A stretch of DNA of 64,000 nt from Schaalia sp. ZJ405 (GCF_011038885.2 NZ_CP064952.1:1612001-1676000), one strand, 5' to 3'; shown: positions 18,348 through 28,370, counted from the first letter of the stretch. The notes: a model not told the origin generated them from the letters alone. A program made the numbers and translations.

Positions 18348-19289
18348 ATGGCGTCGGTACTTCGTTTACGCCCGGGAACTGCGGTGATTTTCCGCGACTC
18401 CCGGTCTGTTCAGGTTGGTTCAGATCTCAATCGTCATGTGGTTCTCACGGACCTGACTGACAACGAGATGTCGTTCCTCGAATCACTTGGACGCGCCGCG
18501 CAACCCTCTGAGTTCACGGGCACACCCTCACGGTCTTCCCGTCCCGGTGTTCAACTGCCTCAGCACCGTCGAGACGCGATCGAGACCGCACTTCGCAACG
18601 CGAATATGATCGCCGAAGATCAATGCACGGCGCATCTGAGTCTCCGAGCGGAGGGGGCTACCGCGGCAACCTTTGGAATGCTCTGCCTGCTTGGTGATAG
18701 CGCCACGCTGACCATTGACATCCGCTGTCGTGGAAGCGTCGACCCGGCAATCTCCCGGTTTATTGGCCAGCGCTACCTCGGCCAATCAGTAGCCGCCGCA
18801 ATGAGGAGCTATGTGCATGACGTTGGTGCGTCGGCAACCTTCTCACCCGTTCCAGCGCCCGACCTCGTGGTTGTCAGCGCTCAACGCTTCCCAGATCCGG
18901 GGGTCCTCGCTGGACTTGCCTCCGCAGAGCAGCCGCATATTGTTCTCACACGCACCGAAAGCGGCTACATGATGTCACCGATCATCATCCCGGGGGTCAC
19001 TCCGTGCTTCTTCTGCGCTTTCCACCCGTGTTTTCGCCAGGACCCGCAGCTGTTGCGACATATGTTTCAGGCGAGTCGGTGGCGTCTGGCTCCCATCCCA
19101 CGCCGGATCGATCATTACGCTGCGTTGCTTCTGATGCAGCGCGTCGCCTCCGTCTACAAAGGTGAGGAATGCGCGCAGGCTCTGTCCCCAGACGGCCCCG
19201 AACTCTCTGATGTGGTGACGCTGACCGATGCGGGGACTGTGATCTCCCAAGCGGTCACGTGGGATCCCGATTGCGGCTGCCGGATGTAG
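18348..19289 (+). CDS. ThiF/TOMM cyclodehydratase-like protein (Rv3196-like)
   Basis: The ATG at 18348 has GGAG seven bases upstream and is preferred over 18336. The 313-aa protein resembles the leader-binding/ThiF-like N-terminal part of thiazole/oxazole-modified-peptide cyclodehydratases: an N-terminal winged-helix-like region, a Rossmann-like middle, and zinc-ligand pairs CFFCAFHPC (near residue 220) and a terminal DCGC. No peptide precursor, dehydrogenase or YcaO gene is nearby. In many actinobacteria a gene like this sits between the DUF2342 and uvrD2 genes, so here it is probably a conserved housekeeping or regulatory factor rather than part of a bacteriocin cluster. Confidence 0.65.
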   Translation: MASVLRLRPGTAVIFRDSRSVQVGSDLNRHVVLTDLTDNEMSFLESLGRAAQPSEFTGTPSRSSRPGVQLPQHRRDAIETALRNANMIAEDQCTAHLSLRAEGATAATFGMLCLLGDSATLTIDIRCRGSVDPAISRFIGQRYLGQSVAAAMRSYVHDVGASATFSPVPAPDLVVVSAQRFPDPGVLAGLASAEQPHIVLTRTESGYMMSPIIIPGVTPCFFCAFHPCFRQDPQLLRHMFQASRWRLAPIPRRIDHYAALLLMQRVASVYKGEECAQALSPDGPELSDVVTLTDAGTVISQAVTWDPDCGCRM

Positions 19290-19384
19290 GGATGGTAAGA
19301 CTCAGCTTATTGCCCACCCAAACGGAAGGAGTGATCGACGAGGACGATGCGGGCTCTTACGTCTTGAGGGGATTGCCCACGAGC

Positions 19385-21526
19385 TCAGTAGTCGCGCCAG
19401 TTGTCACCCCGGACGATTGCCAGCACGTGTGCGCCGTGGCGTTCGAGTTTAATGTCTCCCACTCCCCCGATCACGCGTAATTGCCGCAGAGTCTTGGGCT
19501 GAACCGTTGCAATGTCACGCAGTGTCTGGTCGGTGAAAACTGAGAAAGGTGGCTTTGACATCTCCTTGGACACCTCCAAGCGCCATTCTTTGAGCCGGAG
19601 AAAAAGATCGCGGGTCTGCTCGGACGCGGATTCTTCCCATTCGGCCGCGCGCTGACGCGATGCCGCGCGAGAGGAGGTGCGCACGTGACGTGGCGTTGCC
19701 CGCTGCTGCGCGGGTTCCTCTGGCCAGATGCCGTCAAAAAGCCGCGAGCGCTTGCGTGCCCCTCGACCGCTTGTGGAACGAGCACGCGCCCACGACACCT
19801 CGAGGATGTCACGGGCACGGGTAATCGCAACATAGGCCAGCCGGCGTTCCTCTTCTCGCTCATCATCCGTTGTGGCATGCGAAATCGGCAGCTGCCCCTC
19901 GGAGGCTCCGATGAGGAATACGGCATCCCATTCAAGACCCTTCGCCGCGTGGATCGTTGTCAGCTCAACACCGTTCTTGTCTGGTTCAACCTGATACTGG
20001 GCTCGTTCTCGCAGTTCAGCAACGAAGTCACCGAGCGTTGTTGCCGCGGAGTCCTGAGCCCATTGGACGATGGCCTGAAGATTTGCCCAGCGTTCACGCA
20101 GCGCAGTACCGGCGGGGGCTTGAGGAGACCATCCAACGGGTCCGAGGATGTCTTTGACCAGGTCAACGAGCCCATCATGCGGACTTTCTGTTTCATTCGT
20201 GGTCGCCGCGATGTCACCTGCGCTCGCGGGTGCCTGACCACCAACACCGGTGCCCGGAGATTGACGAGCACTCCCCGCGTGTTCTTCCTGCATCGACTGT
20301 CCACGAGAGGCAACAACGAGCGCATTAATCCCTAACCTCACCGACTCTCGGTTAAAGAACGGCGTTGCGTGAGTCATTGCCACGGGAATTCCCCGTTGAC
20401 CAAACACTTCTTCGATGATCTGAGACTGACTGTTCATCCGCATGAGCACAGCGATGCGATGAGCATCGGTCCCCTGTGCGATGAGTTGACCAACCCGATC
20501 GGCAATGCCTTCGGCTTCCGCCCGATCGTCGGCATAGGATCTGAAGGACACAGCCGGACCGCTGGGCCGCTGCGATTCCAGGCGTACCGTGCCAGCTGAG
20601 CGACCAGAGAGGGACATCAGCCGGTTGGCAACGGCCACAACCTGCGGGGTTGAACGATAGTCCCGAACAAGCTCCACCGTTCGCGCACCGGGGTGTTTTC
20701 GGGCAAAACCCAGGAGGTATTTGGGACTTGCACCGGTGAAAGAGTAGATGGTTTGCGCGACGTCACCAACGACGCACACGTCATGACGGTTCCCCAGCCA
20801 CAAGTCAAGTAATTTCTGCTGGAGCGCGTTGACATCCTGGAATTCATCGACAACGAAATGTTGGTATTGCTTACGCACGATCGCGGCAACCTCAGGTCGT
20901 TCCTGGAGAATCCCACACATGTGAACCAGAACGTCCTCGAAGTCAATGCATCCGCGTTCCGCTTTCGCGTCCTCGTACACATCGAGGAGCTGCGCCATAT
21001 CTGAGGCCGACAGGCCCGCTGGAACTTCATGACCATCACGCAGGACTCGTTGCCTGTAGTGGGCAGAGTCAATCATCGACACTTTTGCCCATTCAATCTC
21101 AGCAGCCAGATCGCGCACCAATGTTTTATCGCTTCCCAGTCCCATGCGCCGCGTTGATGCCGCAACCAGTGAGGCCTTGTGCGGAAGGATCTCAGGCAGT
21201 GGTCCACCAACAACGGTTGGCCAGAAGTGGATGAGCTGACGCAAAGCCGCAGAGTGGAACGTTCGTGCCTGGACCCGTGGGACTCCCAGCTGAGCGAGGC
21301 GGTGACGCATTTCGTAGGCCGCACGTTTCGTGAACGTCACGGCAAGGACCTGTGACGGGTCGTAAACGCCCGAGGCAACACCGTAGGCGATGCGATAGGT
21401 GATCGCCCGTGTTTTCCCTGTTCCTGCGCCCGCGAGCACAGCGAGCGGACCCGTCACCTGAGTTGCGACGGCCCGCTGGTCAGGGTCAAGAGCATCAAGG
21501 AGAGCTGAGGGGTCCGGTTGTTCCAT
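19385..21526 (-). CDS. uvrD2: ATP-dependent DNA helicase UvrD2
   Basis: A 713-aa superfamily 1A helicase. Motif I AGAGTGKT lies at residues 32-39, motif Ia AVTFTKRAAYEMRHRL, motif II VVDEFQDVN, motif III VGDVAQTIYSFTGA, motif V ELTTIHAAKGLEWDAVF, and motif VI LAYVAITRA. The C-terminus carries an HRDC domain (DLFLRLKEWRLEVSKEM...TLRQLRVIGGVGDIKLERHG), which distinguishes UvrD2 from UvrD1/PcrA. It unwinds DNA 3'-5' in repair and recombination. It is convergent with the ThiF-like gene and upstream of nudC, as in M. tuberculosis. Confidence 0.95.
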   Translation of the reverse strand: MEQPDPSALLDALDPDQRAVATQVTGPLAVLAGAGTGKTRAITYRIAYGVASGVYDPSQVLAVTFTKRAAYEMRHRLAQLGVPRVQARTFHSAALRQLIHFWPTVVGGPLPEILPHKASLVAASTRRMGLGSDKTLVRDLAAEIEWAKVSMIDSAHYRQRVLRDGHEVPAGLSASDMAQLLDVYEDAKAERGCIDFEDVLVHMCGILQERPEVAAIVRKQYQHFVVDEFQDVNALQQKLLDLWLGNRHDVCVVGDVAQTIYSFTGASPKYLLGFARKHPGARTVELVRDYRSTPQVVAVANRLMSLSGRSAGTVRLESQRPSGPAVSFRSYADDRAEAEGIADRVGQLIAQGTDAHRIAVLMRMNSQSQIIEEVFGQRGIPVAMTHATPFFNRESVRLGINALVVASRGQSMQEEHAGSARQSPGTGVGGQAPASAGDIAATTNETESPHDGLVDLVKDILGPVGWSPQAPAGTALRERWANLQAIVQWAQDSAATTLGDFVAELRERAQYQVEPDKNGVELTTIHAAKGLEWDAVFLIGASEGQLPISHATTDDEREEERRLAYVAITRARDILEVSWARARSTSGRGARKRSRLFDGIWPEEPAQQRATPRHVRTSSRAASRQRAAEWEESASEQTRDLFLRLKEWRLEVSKEMSKPPFSVFTDQTLRDIATVQPKTLRQLRVIGGVGDIKLERHGAHVLAIVRGDNWRDY

Positions 21527-21640
21527 AGAGGCATCTTCCCATGCCCAACTGACAACTGCGGCACCCGGTGAACGTCCTGTGGGAAGATCAACGCCTTAAG
21601 AACATCCCCCTCGGTTTTCACCGCACTCCCTCGCGGGGAA

Positions 21641-22744
21641 TTATCGAGACGTCAGCGGCCCGTGAGGAAGCTCCCCGCCGTACCAGTCACGCAGCATCGC
21701 ATACGCAATCGACGCACGCCCCGGAGCTTCAACCGTCCCATTGAGGATCGCCTCGGTGAGTTCCTCGCGCGAATAGAAACGTGCCCACTCAATCTCCGCT
21801 CCATCAGGCCGAGGCACAGGATCCTCAGCGTGAATTTTCGCGACGTATCCCAGCATCTGCGACCTGGGGAAGGGCCACGGCTGCGTTCCCACGTAGGTCA
21901 TGTCATCAACCGATAGCCCCACTTCCTCCATGAGTTCACGTCCAACGCTCTGATCGGGTGATTCACCGGCTTCAACGAAACCGGCGATCGTGGAGACAAA
22001 ACCCTCTCTCCACGCGGTGTTATGAGCAAGGAGCGTCCGTCCTCGTCCATCGTCAACCCGAACGATGATTGCCGGATCATGCCGGGGATACTCAACGTAT
22101 CCACACCCCGTGCACTCGCTTGCCCAGCCGCCGAGAATCTGGCGCACGGGAGCAGCGCAGCGGGGACAGTAGCGGAATGAGTGATGCCACGCGGCCAACG
22201 CAATTGCCGAAAGTGCAAGTGCCGCCTCGTTCCCGCCAAGTAGGTGCCCCACTTTGCGCAGGGGACGCCACACAGCACCCGAGGGGGTCAGTTGTGCGCC
22301 GCGCAGCATCCGTTCGTTGCCTTCGCGCTGACCACCAACGATTGCCACGTGCGCAACCGTATCCATTGACGAGGACGACTCCGCACCTTCTCCCCACTCG
22401 TTCGGCTTCGTCGCCACTGAGTTTCGTGTCGTTGTCCTCTTTGTCGGCCAGGAGCGTGTCACCCCAATGAAGTATGACTCGTCACACTCGTTGAGCATCT
22501 CTTCCGACAGCGGAACGGGAAAAGATGCAAGCCGTGGAGGCACCTCTTCCTGTTCCTCACTGTGACCCACGAGCGCGATCTCTCCTTGGGCAGTGACAAG
22601 AAAAGCGCGGACTTGAGTGACTTCCACTCCCGCGCCCGCCAGCCCCCGGGTTCCTTCACGCAGGAGAACATGAGGGTCGCAGTGCTCACGGATCGGGATG
22701 CACGCATCAACGTCACCGCGCACCAGGGGCAGCTCAATGTTCAT
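21641..22744 (-). CDS. nudC: NAD(+)/NADH diphosphatase
   Basis: The 367-aa protein has an N-terminal NUDIX-like domain, a zinc ribbon with CPRCAAP and CTGCGY pairs, and a catalytic Nudix box GFVEAGESPDQSVGRELMEE followed by VGL. The family-specific QPWPFP motif follows 16 residues later, which marks enzymes that cleave NADH to NMNH and AMP and can decap NAD-capped RNA. It lies behind uvrD2 on the same strand with 114 bases between, and its start is 25 bases from the divergent rph gene, so the two share one promoter region. Confidence 0.95.
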   Translation of the reverse strand: MNIELPLVRGDVDACIPIREHCDPHVLLREGTRGLAGAGVEVTQVRAFLVTAQGEIALVGHSEEQEEVPPRLASFPVPLSEEMLNECDESYFIGVTRSWPTKRTTTRNSVATKPNEWGEGAESSSSMDTVAHVAIVGGQREGNERMLRGAQLTPSGAVWRPLRKVGHLLGGNEAALALSAIALAAWHHSFRYCPRCAAPVRQILGGWASECTGCGYVEYPRHDPAIIVRVDDGRGRTLLAHNTAWREGFVSTIAGFVEAGESPDQSVGRELMEEVGLSVDDMTYVGTQPWPFPRSQMLGYVAKIHAEDPVPRPDGAEIEWARFYSREELTEAILNGTVEAPGRASIAYAMLRDWYGGELPHGPLTSR

Positions 22745-22769
22745 GCTCCAACGCTAACGCTCAGCTAAT

Positions 22770-23570
22770 GTGAACGTCATGACGAACAGTGAAATTCGCG
22801 CCGACGGCCGCACCTATGACCAGCTTCGCCCCGTATCTTTCACCCGAGGATGGTCGGGAACCGGCGAAGGATCCGTCCTCGTTGAATGTGGCAACACCCG
22901 TGTCCTATGTGTTGCGTCCTTGACTCCCGGTGTTCCCCGATGGAAGAAAGACAGCGGCGAAGGCTGGGTGACCGCCGAATACTCAATGCTTCCGCGAGCA
23001 ACCTCTGAACGATCAAGCCGCGAGTCAGTCAAAGGGAAAATCTCTGGACGCACCTCCGAGATCTCCCGACTCATTGGCCGCTCCCTGCGTGCGGTCATTG
23101 ATTTCACCGCGCTGGGAGAAAACACGATTGTTCTTGACTGCGATGTTCTGCGCGCCGACGGCGGTACCCGCACCGCATCGATCACCGGAGCGTATATCGC
23201 GCTTGCCGACGCTGTTCGTTGGGGAACAGAACGCGGTCTCATCACGCCGCGAGCCTCGTCGCCGGTTTTGACGGACTCGGTGTCTGCGATCTCCGTCGGC
23301 ATCATCGACTCCGTCCCCATGCTTGACTTGCCCTACGTCGAGGACGTGCGCGCCCAAACGGACATGAACGTCGTACAGACCGGCGATGGACACTTCGTTG
23401 AGGTTCAGGGAACCGCCGAGCACGCTCCTTTTAACCGCGAGGAGCTGGGCACCCTGCTTGACTTGGCCGCACACGGCAACTCTCTCCTCGCCCGCGCTCA
23501 GCGAGAATGCCTCGATGCTCCCGAAGGGGAACGCATTGAACTTGCACCCCAGGGCATCCAGGGGCAGTGA
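22770..23570 (+). CDS. rph: Ribonuclease PH
   Basis: A 266-aa phosphorolytic exoribonuclease that trims tRNA 3' ends. Landmarks: [20 protein letters not shown] at the N-terminus, [65 protein letters not shown] (phosphate/RNA-binding block), and a C-terminal [16 protein letters not shown]. The start may be the GTG at 22770 or the ATG at 22779 ([11 protein letters not shown]). The stop overlaps rdgB (GTGATG), so the two are translationally coupled, matching the Rv1340-Rv1341 order. Confidence 0.95.
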   Translation: MNVMTNSEIRADGRTYDQLRPVSFTRGWSGTGEGSVLVECGNTRVLCVASLTPGVPRWKKDSGEGWVTAEYSMLPRATSERSSRESVKGKISGRTSEISRLIGRSLRAVIDFTALGENTIVLDCDVLRADGGTRTASITGAYIALADAVRWGTERGLITPRASSPVLTDSVSAISVGIIDSVPMLDLPYVEDVRAQTDMNVVQTGDGHFVEVQGTAEHAPFNREELGTLLDLAAHGNSLLARAQRECLDAPEGERIELAPQGIQGQ

Positions 23571-24235
23571 TGACTCAGGTCCCCAACTCGCCCTCGACAC
23601 CCTTGGGTACCGGTGTCACTCCGCGTCTCGTTTTTGCCACGGGGAACGCCCACAAAATCAGTGAACTCGAAGCGATCCTCGCCCCCGCGTGGCAAGGATA
23701 CGCACCCGGCACGATCGCACGAATGTCGGATTTCGACGTTGACGAACCCGTTGAAGACGGCGCTACTTTCGCAGAAAACTCCCTCATTAAGGCACGTCAC
23801 CTGGTCGTTGAAACCGGGATGGCAGCAATCGCAGACGACTCGGGCATCACCGTTGATATTCTCGGCGGAGCGCCCGGGATTTTCTCCGCACGCTGGTGTG
23901 GACATCACGGAGATGACGAGGCAAATCTCAACCTCCTTCTCGCGCAGCTCTCAGACGTCCCCGATCATTTGCGCTCCGCAGCGTTCGTCTCCGCTGCTGT
24001 CCTTGTGCTCCCCGACGGACGTGAATTCGTTGAGCACGGACAGGTGCGAGGAACGCTGACGCGTGAGCCTCGTGGCGATCACGGCTTCGGATACGATCCG
24101 ATTTTCGTTCCCGACGGCTACTCAGTGACAACAGCGCAGATGAGCGCCGAAGAGAAGAACGCGATCAGTCACCGAGGGATCGCTTTTCGCGCTCTGACAC
24201 CCGCAATCGTTGCGGCACTAGCCAACGATGAATGA
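23567..24235 (+). CDS. rdgB: XTP/dITP pyrophosphatase
   Basis: A 222-aa HAM1-family protein that removes non-canonical nucleotides such as dITP and XTP. The signature [18 protein letters not shown] appears at the N-terminus, followed by [36 protein letters not shown] and a C-terminal [11 protein letters not shown] and [10 protein letters not shown]. The start is ATG 23570 or GTG 23567, overlapping the rph stop. Its end overlaps by 18 bases the convergent metallo-hydrolase gene. Confidence 0.95.
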   Translation: MMTQVPNSPSTPLGTGVTPRLVFATGNAHKISELEAILAPAWQGYAPGTIARMSDFDVDEPVEDGATFAENSLIKARHLVVETGMAAIADDSGITVDILGGAPGIFSARWCGHHGDDEANLNLLLAQLSDVPDHLRSAAFVSAAVLVLPDGREFVEHGQVRGTLTREPRGDHGFGYDPIFVPDGYSVTTAQMSAEEKNAISHRGIAFRALTPAIVAALANDE

Positions 24236-25102
24236 CCGGTCGGTATCGGCAAAGTCCACGGGACCTGACCATGTTGTGCGTAGTTCCTCAAGAACACGCT
24301 CGTGCGACACCCACGGTTGGATGTGTGTTGCCACCAGGTGACCCACGCCGGCTGCCGTAGCCAGCTCACCTGCACGCACCCCGTCCATGTGGATCCCGCG
24401 GGTCACGTCATCGGTTGTGAATCCCACTTCAGTTAGCAGCAGATCGACTCCTCGGGCACCCTCGACGATTGTGGGCACCAGATCCGTGTCGCCAGTGAAG
24501 AACATCGTTGCACCGTTTCCACCTGCCTGTAGGGACTTCGCATGCGCGTCGGTGCGCTCCCCCACAATGAGGCCGTGGGCACAGCTGGCATCACCGGCTC
24601 CGTCCTCGTCAATGAAACGTGGGCCTTCGATGCGCAAACCAAAGCTCTCGACCGTGTGCTGACCAATCACGGGAGTCACCGTCATCGGACCAACACGCAC
24701 CGGTTCCCCGGCGACAAGAGTGTGAATATCGAACTCGTCCTCGTACATCTCCGGTTCCGTGGTGCCGTCAATCTGACGGATACGATCCCGCACCGCACGT
24801 GGACCATAGAGCGCTAATGCGGGGAGGCAACCTTCCGGACCCCACTTGCGGTACACGTGCATCGAAATGATGTCACCCATGTGATCAGCGTGACAGTGTG
24901 ACAAGAACAGCGCGTCAACGTCCCGAGGCGGAAGATGCCGCCAGAGCGAACCAAAGGAGCCGGGACCCATTTCTAAGACAATCGACCATATGCGGTCGCG
25001 GCCGGTTTCCGGATCCTTCCCCGGAGCTTGCACCAGGTAGCACGAGGCAGCGGACCGCGGCCCAGACATTGATCCCGTGGCGCCAATAATCGTCAGTTTC
25101 AC
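24218..25102 (-). CDS. Metallo-beta-lactamase-fold phosphodiesterase (Rv1339-like)
   Basis: The GTG at 25102 is chosen because it overlaps the murI stop (GTGA) and gives the standard N-terminus VKLTIIGATGSMSGPRSAAS. Metal ligands are visible: LSHCHADHMGD (HxHxDH), GQHTVESFG, FFTGDTD and a late HIQPW. The fold is RNase Z-like. The M. tuberculosis homologue Rv1339, in the same position between murI and rph, has been reported to degrade cyclic AMP; that role is inferred here by synteny. It is cotranscribed with murI, clpS and the DUF2017 gene. Confidence 0.88.
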   Translation of the reverse strand: MKLTIIGATGSMSGPRSAASCYLVQAPGKDPETGRDRIWSIVLEMGPGSFGSLWRHLPPRDVDALFLSHCHADHMGDIISMHVYRKWGPEGCLPALALYGPRAVRDRIRQIDGTTEPEMYEDEFDIHTLVAGEPVRVGPMTVTPVIGQHTVESFGLRIEGPRFIDEDGAGDASCAHGLIVGERTDAHAKSLQAGGNGATMFFTGDTDLVPTIVEGARGVDLLLTEVGFTTDDVTRGIHMDGVRAGELATAAGVGHLVATHIQPWVSHERVLEELRTTWSGPVDFADTDRSFIVG

Positions 25103-25935
25103 GCGATCGCCCCCGGTTCTGGAAGATGGACCTGATGAACGTTGCCGACCTCGGGCCCAAGGAAACGCTTGGCCAGACGCGGGAACATTGTTGATTCGCC
25201 CGTTGCAAGGAATTGGTGGCACGGCTCGTCACCGTCGGCCCGAGGCTCGTGGAGAAGACCGCGGTCCGTGAGTTCGTTGTAGGTGACGTTCGCCGTTGCT
25301 TCCGACGAGGTCACGAGGGATACGCCTTCCCCCATGACGCGCCCGATGACGCCGGTGAGCAGCGGGTAGTGGGTGCACCCGAGAATGAGCGTATCGACGC
25401 CCTGTTCTTTGAGGGGCTCAAGGTATTCGCGTGCCAGCTCCTCAATTTCTGGTCCCGTTGTTTGTCCTCGTTCAACGAACTCAACGAACCGCGGGCAGGC
25501 CTGTTGGAAGACCTTCACCCCTGGCACAGCGGCAAGCGCGTTGAGGTAAGCCTCAGACTGAATGGTCGCTTCGGTTCCGATGACGCCGATCCGCTGCCGA
25601 CGAGTTGTGACCACAGCCTGTCGGGCAGCGGGGCTGATGACTTCGATGACGGGGATATGAGCGTCAATCCAGTAGCGTTCACGCGCATCAGAGAGTGCGG
25701 CGGCGGTTGCTGTGTTGCACGCGATGACCAGCATCTTGACTCCGCGAGATGCCAGTTCATCGAGGCATCCCAGAGTGAATGACCGCGCCTGGGCGATGGG
25801 TCGTGGCCCGTAAGGTGTGTGCGCCGTGTCTCCGAGGTAGAGGATTTCTTCGTCGGGGAGCTTGTCAATGACAGCGCGCGCAACCGTCAGCCCCCCAAGA
25901 CCTGAATCAAAAATACCTATCGGCGCGTTATCCAT
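25099..25935 (-). CDS. murI: Glutamate racemase
   Basis: A 278-aa cytoplasmic enzyme that makes D-glutamate for peptidoglycan. N-terminal IGIFDSGLGGLTVARAV, the two catalytic cysteines in MLVIACNTATAAAL and LILGCTHYPLLTGV, and PYGPRP are all visible. It starts 11 bases after the DUF2017 gene and overlaps the following phosphodiesterase gene, so it is inside a four-gene operon with clpS. Confidence 0.96.
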   Translation of the reverse strand: MDNAPIGIFDSGLGGLTVARAVIDKLPDEEILYLGDTAHTPYGPRPIAQARSFTLGCLDELASRGVKMLVIACNTATAAALSDARERYWIDAHIPVIEVISPAARQAVVTTRRQRIGVIGTEATIQSEAYLNALAAVPGVKVFQQACPRFVEFVERGQTTGPEIEELAREYLEPLKEQGVDTLILGCTHYPLLTGVIGRVMGEGVSLVTSSEATANVTYNELTDRGLLHEPRADGDEPCHQFLATGESTMFPRLAKRFLGPEVGNVHQVHLPEPGAIA

Positions 25936-25945
25936 ATGCGAGACA

Positions 25946-26539
25946 TTAGTGTTCTTCCTGCGCCGATATCAGTGCAGAAAGTAGTGAATCTTGCCACCAG
26001 GTGATGACCGTGTAGATCGCGGCGGCGCTTTGGTCGCGTCCTGACGGGGTTTGTGCGAAAGCCAGCTCCTCAACTCTGTGGGCATCCTCATTGTTGCGTA
26101 TCCCCAGTTCGCCAGCTAATCCCAGACGCACATCATTCATTCCCGAAAGCCAGTCCCACGCCTCCTCTGCCGCTACTTCAACACGTGTTTTCCCCGCACC
26201 GATGAGCCGATCGAGGGCGCGAGCGATCCTGCGCAACCTGCTGGATTTCTCGGCGCGAAGATAGTCCTCAGTTAACGCTCTGAGACGGGCCGCGTCAGCT
26301 TCGTCCTCGCTCATTGGCGCAAGGAGATAATTCAGCGCGCGTTCCATCGGGGCTTCGCGCTGGGATTCCCCTCCGGTGGTTGCCTCAACCATGCGAGCCA
26401 TCTCATTGTCCGCAGGGGAATCGAGGACGATGAGGATCTCCACTGCAAGTTGACGGATCAACCGCAGATATTCAGTGCTGACGTCCGCGACATAGGTGTC
26501 AACAGACCCCGACCGTACCAGGCGGAAGGGCCCAATCAT
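25946..26539 (-). CDS. DUF2017 family protein
   Basis: A 197-aa protein, largely alpha-helical, with conserved YLRLIRQLAVEIL near the N-terminus, a middle ALNYLLAPMSEDEADAARLR block and a C-terminal DVRLGLAGELGIRNNEDAHR. This is the DUF2017 family that follows clpS in many actinobacteria. The function is unknown; the constant link with ClpS suggests a role around regulated proteolysis. Its ATG overlaps the clpS stop. Confidence 0.85.
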   Translation of the reverse strand: MIGPFRLVRSGSVDTYVADVSTEYLRLIRQLAVEILIVLDSPADNEMARMVEATTGGESQREAPMERALNYLLAPMSEDEADAARLRALTEDYLRAEKSSRLRRIARALDRLIGAGKTRVEVAAEEAWDWLSGMNDVRLGLAGELGIRNNEDAHRVEELAFAQTPSGRDQSAAAIYTVITWWQDSLLSALISAQEEH

Positions 26540-26850
26540 GTTCTCTCACTCGATTCACTGCCGTCGTCTTCTTCGAGGGTCGCGTGGAGTCCGTAACCGT
26601 GCATGGCAGCAACGTCAGCTTCCATGCGTTCGCGAGTTCCCGTCGACACGATTGCTCGCCCCTGTTCATGAACTTGAAGCATCAGGGATTCACAGGTTGT
26701 CAGGGGATAGCCGAAGTGGCGACGAAACACGTAAGTCACATAATCCATGAGATTGATCGGATCATCCCACACGACGGTACGCCACTGCACGAAGCGAGAG
26801 GAACGCTCCGTGACCAGCGGATCCGGCAGTGTCGTCAGTGAACTGGGCAT
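26536..26850 (-). CDS. clpS: ATP-dependent Clp protease adaptor ClpS
   Basis: A 104-aa adaptor that hands N-end-rule substrates to ClpC/ClpA. The family core is seen as WRTVVWDDPINLMDYVTYVF (including the VWDDP and N-degron pocket residues), then LMLQVHEQGRAIVSTGTRER and MEADVAAMHGYGLHATLEED. It is first in the operon clpS-DUF2017-murI-phosphodiesterase and divergent from pncB. Confidence 0.95.
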   Translation of the reverse strand: MPSSLTTLPDPLVTERSSRFVQWRTVVWDDPINLMDYVTYVFRRHFGYPLTTCESLMLQVHEQGRAIVSTGTRERMEADVAAMHGYGLHATLEEDDGSESSERT

Positions 26851-26936
26851 ATTGCCAGCGTAGGCGCGTCACCGAGATTTAGCCGCGGATTCGGCAAGAA
26901 TTATCACCCTAAACCCGCTCATCACATGGTGAGTTG

Positions 26937-26965
26937 TTCACTTTAGGACACTGAAAGGCTAGGTT
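26937..26965 (+). promoter_or_regulatory. pncB promoter, leaderless
   Basis: TTCACT (26937-26942), a 17-base spacer and TAGGTT (26960-26965) lie six bases before the pncB ATG. Transcription would therefore start at or next to the start codon, giving a leaderless mRNA. Inferred from spacing only. Confidence 0.55.
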
Positions 26966-26971
26966 ATTCGT

Positions 26972-28321
26972 ATGCCAGCTTCGGTTTCCACGTCACTTTT
27001 GACGGATATGTATGAATTGACCATGCTCGATGCCGCATTGAAGTCCGGGACGGCTCTGCGGCGCTCAACCTTCGAGGTCTTCGGTCGTCGTCTCCCCTCG
27101 ACTCGGCGTTTCGGCGTCGTTGCCGGCACGGGACGTCTGCTTGAGGCTCTCGAACGCTTTGAGTTCGGACCCGAGCAGATTGACTGGCTGCACGAGCAGC
27201 ACATCGTTTCCGACGAGACCTTGGATTACCTCAAGGATTTTCGTTTCACCGGTGACATTTACGGCTACGCCGAAGGGGAATGCTACTTCGCGGGTTCACC
27301 GCTGGTCACAGTTGAAGGAACATTCGCCGAATGCACCCTCCTGGAAACCCTCCTCCTGTCGATCCTCAACCACGACTGCGCTGTTGCGTCGGCGGCATCA
27401 CGGATGACAATTGCGGCTCACGGCCGCCCCTGCATGGACATGGGTGCCCGTCGCACCCACGAGAGGTCCGCTGTGTCCGCCGCGCGCGCCGCCTACATCG
27501 GCGGATTCAAGGGAACCTCCGATCTGGAAGCCGCGAAACGCTACTCAATTAAGGCAATTGGCACGGCAGCGCACGCGTTCACCCTGCTTCATGATTCCGA
27601 ACGCCAGGCCTTCGATGCGCAGATCAGTCTGCTCGGGCCTTCGACAACGTTGCTCGTGGACACCTACGACGTTGAGACGGGTGTGCGTAACGCCGTTGAG
27701 GCAGCTCGTGCCGCCGGTGGTGAGCTTGGCGCTGTCCGTCTGGATTCCGGTGACCTCGTTGCTCAGGCCTTCAAGGTTCGCGGGCAACTTGACGCTATGG
27801 GGGCAAAATCTACGAAGATCACCGTGACGAATGACTTGGATGAATACGCGATTGCCGCTCTGGGCGCCGCACCTATCGACTCCTACGGTGTGGGGACAAA
27901 ACTCGTCACAGGTTCGGGTGTTCCCACAGCCGCCCTCGTGTACAAAATGGTGTCACGCGAGGACGACAACGGACATAACGTCCCCGTGGCCAAGAAGTCC
28001 GAATCGAAGTCCACTGTGGGCGGACGCAAGATCGCGGGCCGGCTCAGGGACGAGGACGGATACGCCTCCCAGGAACTCCTCGTCATTGGCTCCACCCGCG
28101 AGGAAGCACTTGCATACTTGGAATCCGTGGGGGCTCGCCCTCTTCAGGTCTCTCTCATCGAGCAGGGCACGATCCGGTCGGAACTGTGGCAACAGGAGGA
28201 CACGCTTCAGCGTGCTCAGGATCACCACGTCCTCGCCCGTAATGAACTCCCCTATCAGGCATGGCGTCTATCCGAGGGGGAACCAGCGATTCCCACGCAT
28301 TACGAACGACTCGGCGCATAA
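26972..28321 (+). CDS. pncB: Nicotinate phosphoribosyltransferase
   Basis: A 449-aa enzyme that salvages nicotinate to NaMN for NAD synthesis. Family features: N-terminal LLTDMYELTMLDAALKSG, RRLPSTRRFGVVAGTGRLLE, HGRPCMDMGARRTHERSAV, GTAAHAFTLLH with the catalytic His, and LLVDTYDVETGVRNAVEAAR, followed by GAVRLDSGDL. The length is normal. It is divergent from clpS, matching the Rv1330c-Rv1331 arrangement. Confidence 0.95.
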   Translation: MPASVSTSLLTDMYELTMLDAALKSGTALRRSTFEVFGRRLPSTRRFGVVAGTGRLLEALERFEFGPEQIDWLHEQHIVSDETLDYLKDFRFTGDIYGYAEGECYFAGSPLVTVEGTFAECTLLETLLLSILNHDCAVASAASRMTIAAHGRPCMDMGARRTHERSAVSAARAAYIGGFKGTSDLEAAKRYSIKAIGTAAHAFTLLHDSERQAFDAQISLLGPSTTLLVDTYDVETGVRNAVEAARAAGGELGAVRLDSGDLVAQAFKVRGQLDAMGAKSTKITVTNDLDEYAIAALGAAPIDSYGVGTKLVTGSGVPTAALVYKMVSREDDNGHNVPVAKKSESKSTVGGRKIAGRLRDEDGYASQELLVIGSTREEALAYLESVGARPLQVSLIEQGTIRSELWQQEDTLQRAQDHHVLARNELPYQAWRLSEGEPAIPTHYERLGA

Positions 28322-28370
28322 TTCACACTTCGCTCCCTCGTGGCGGCAGGTGCCAACGGGCGGCTCTACA

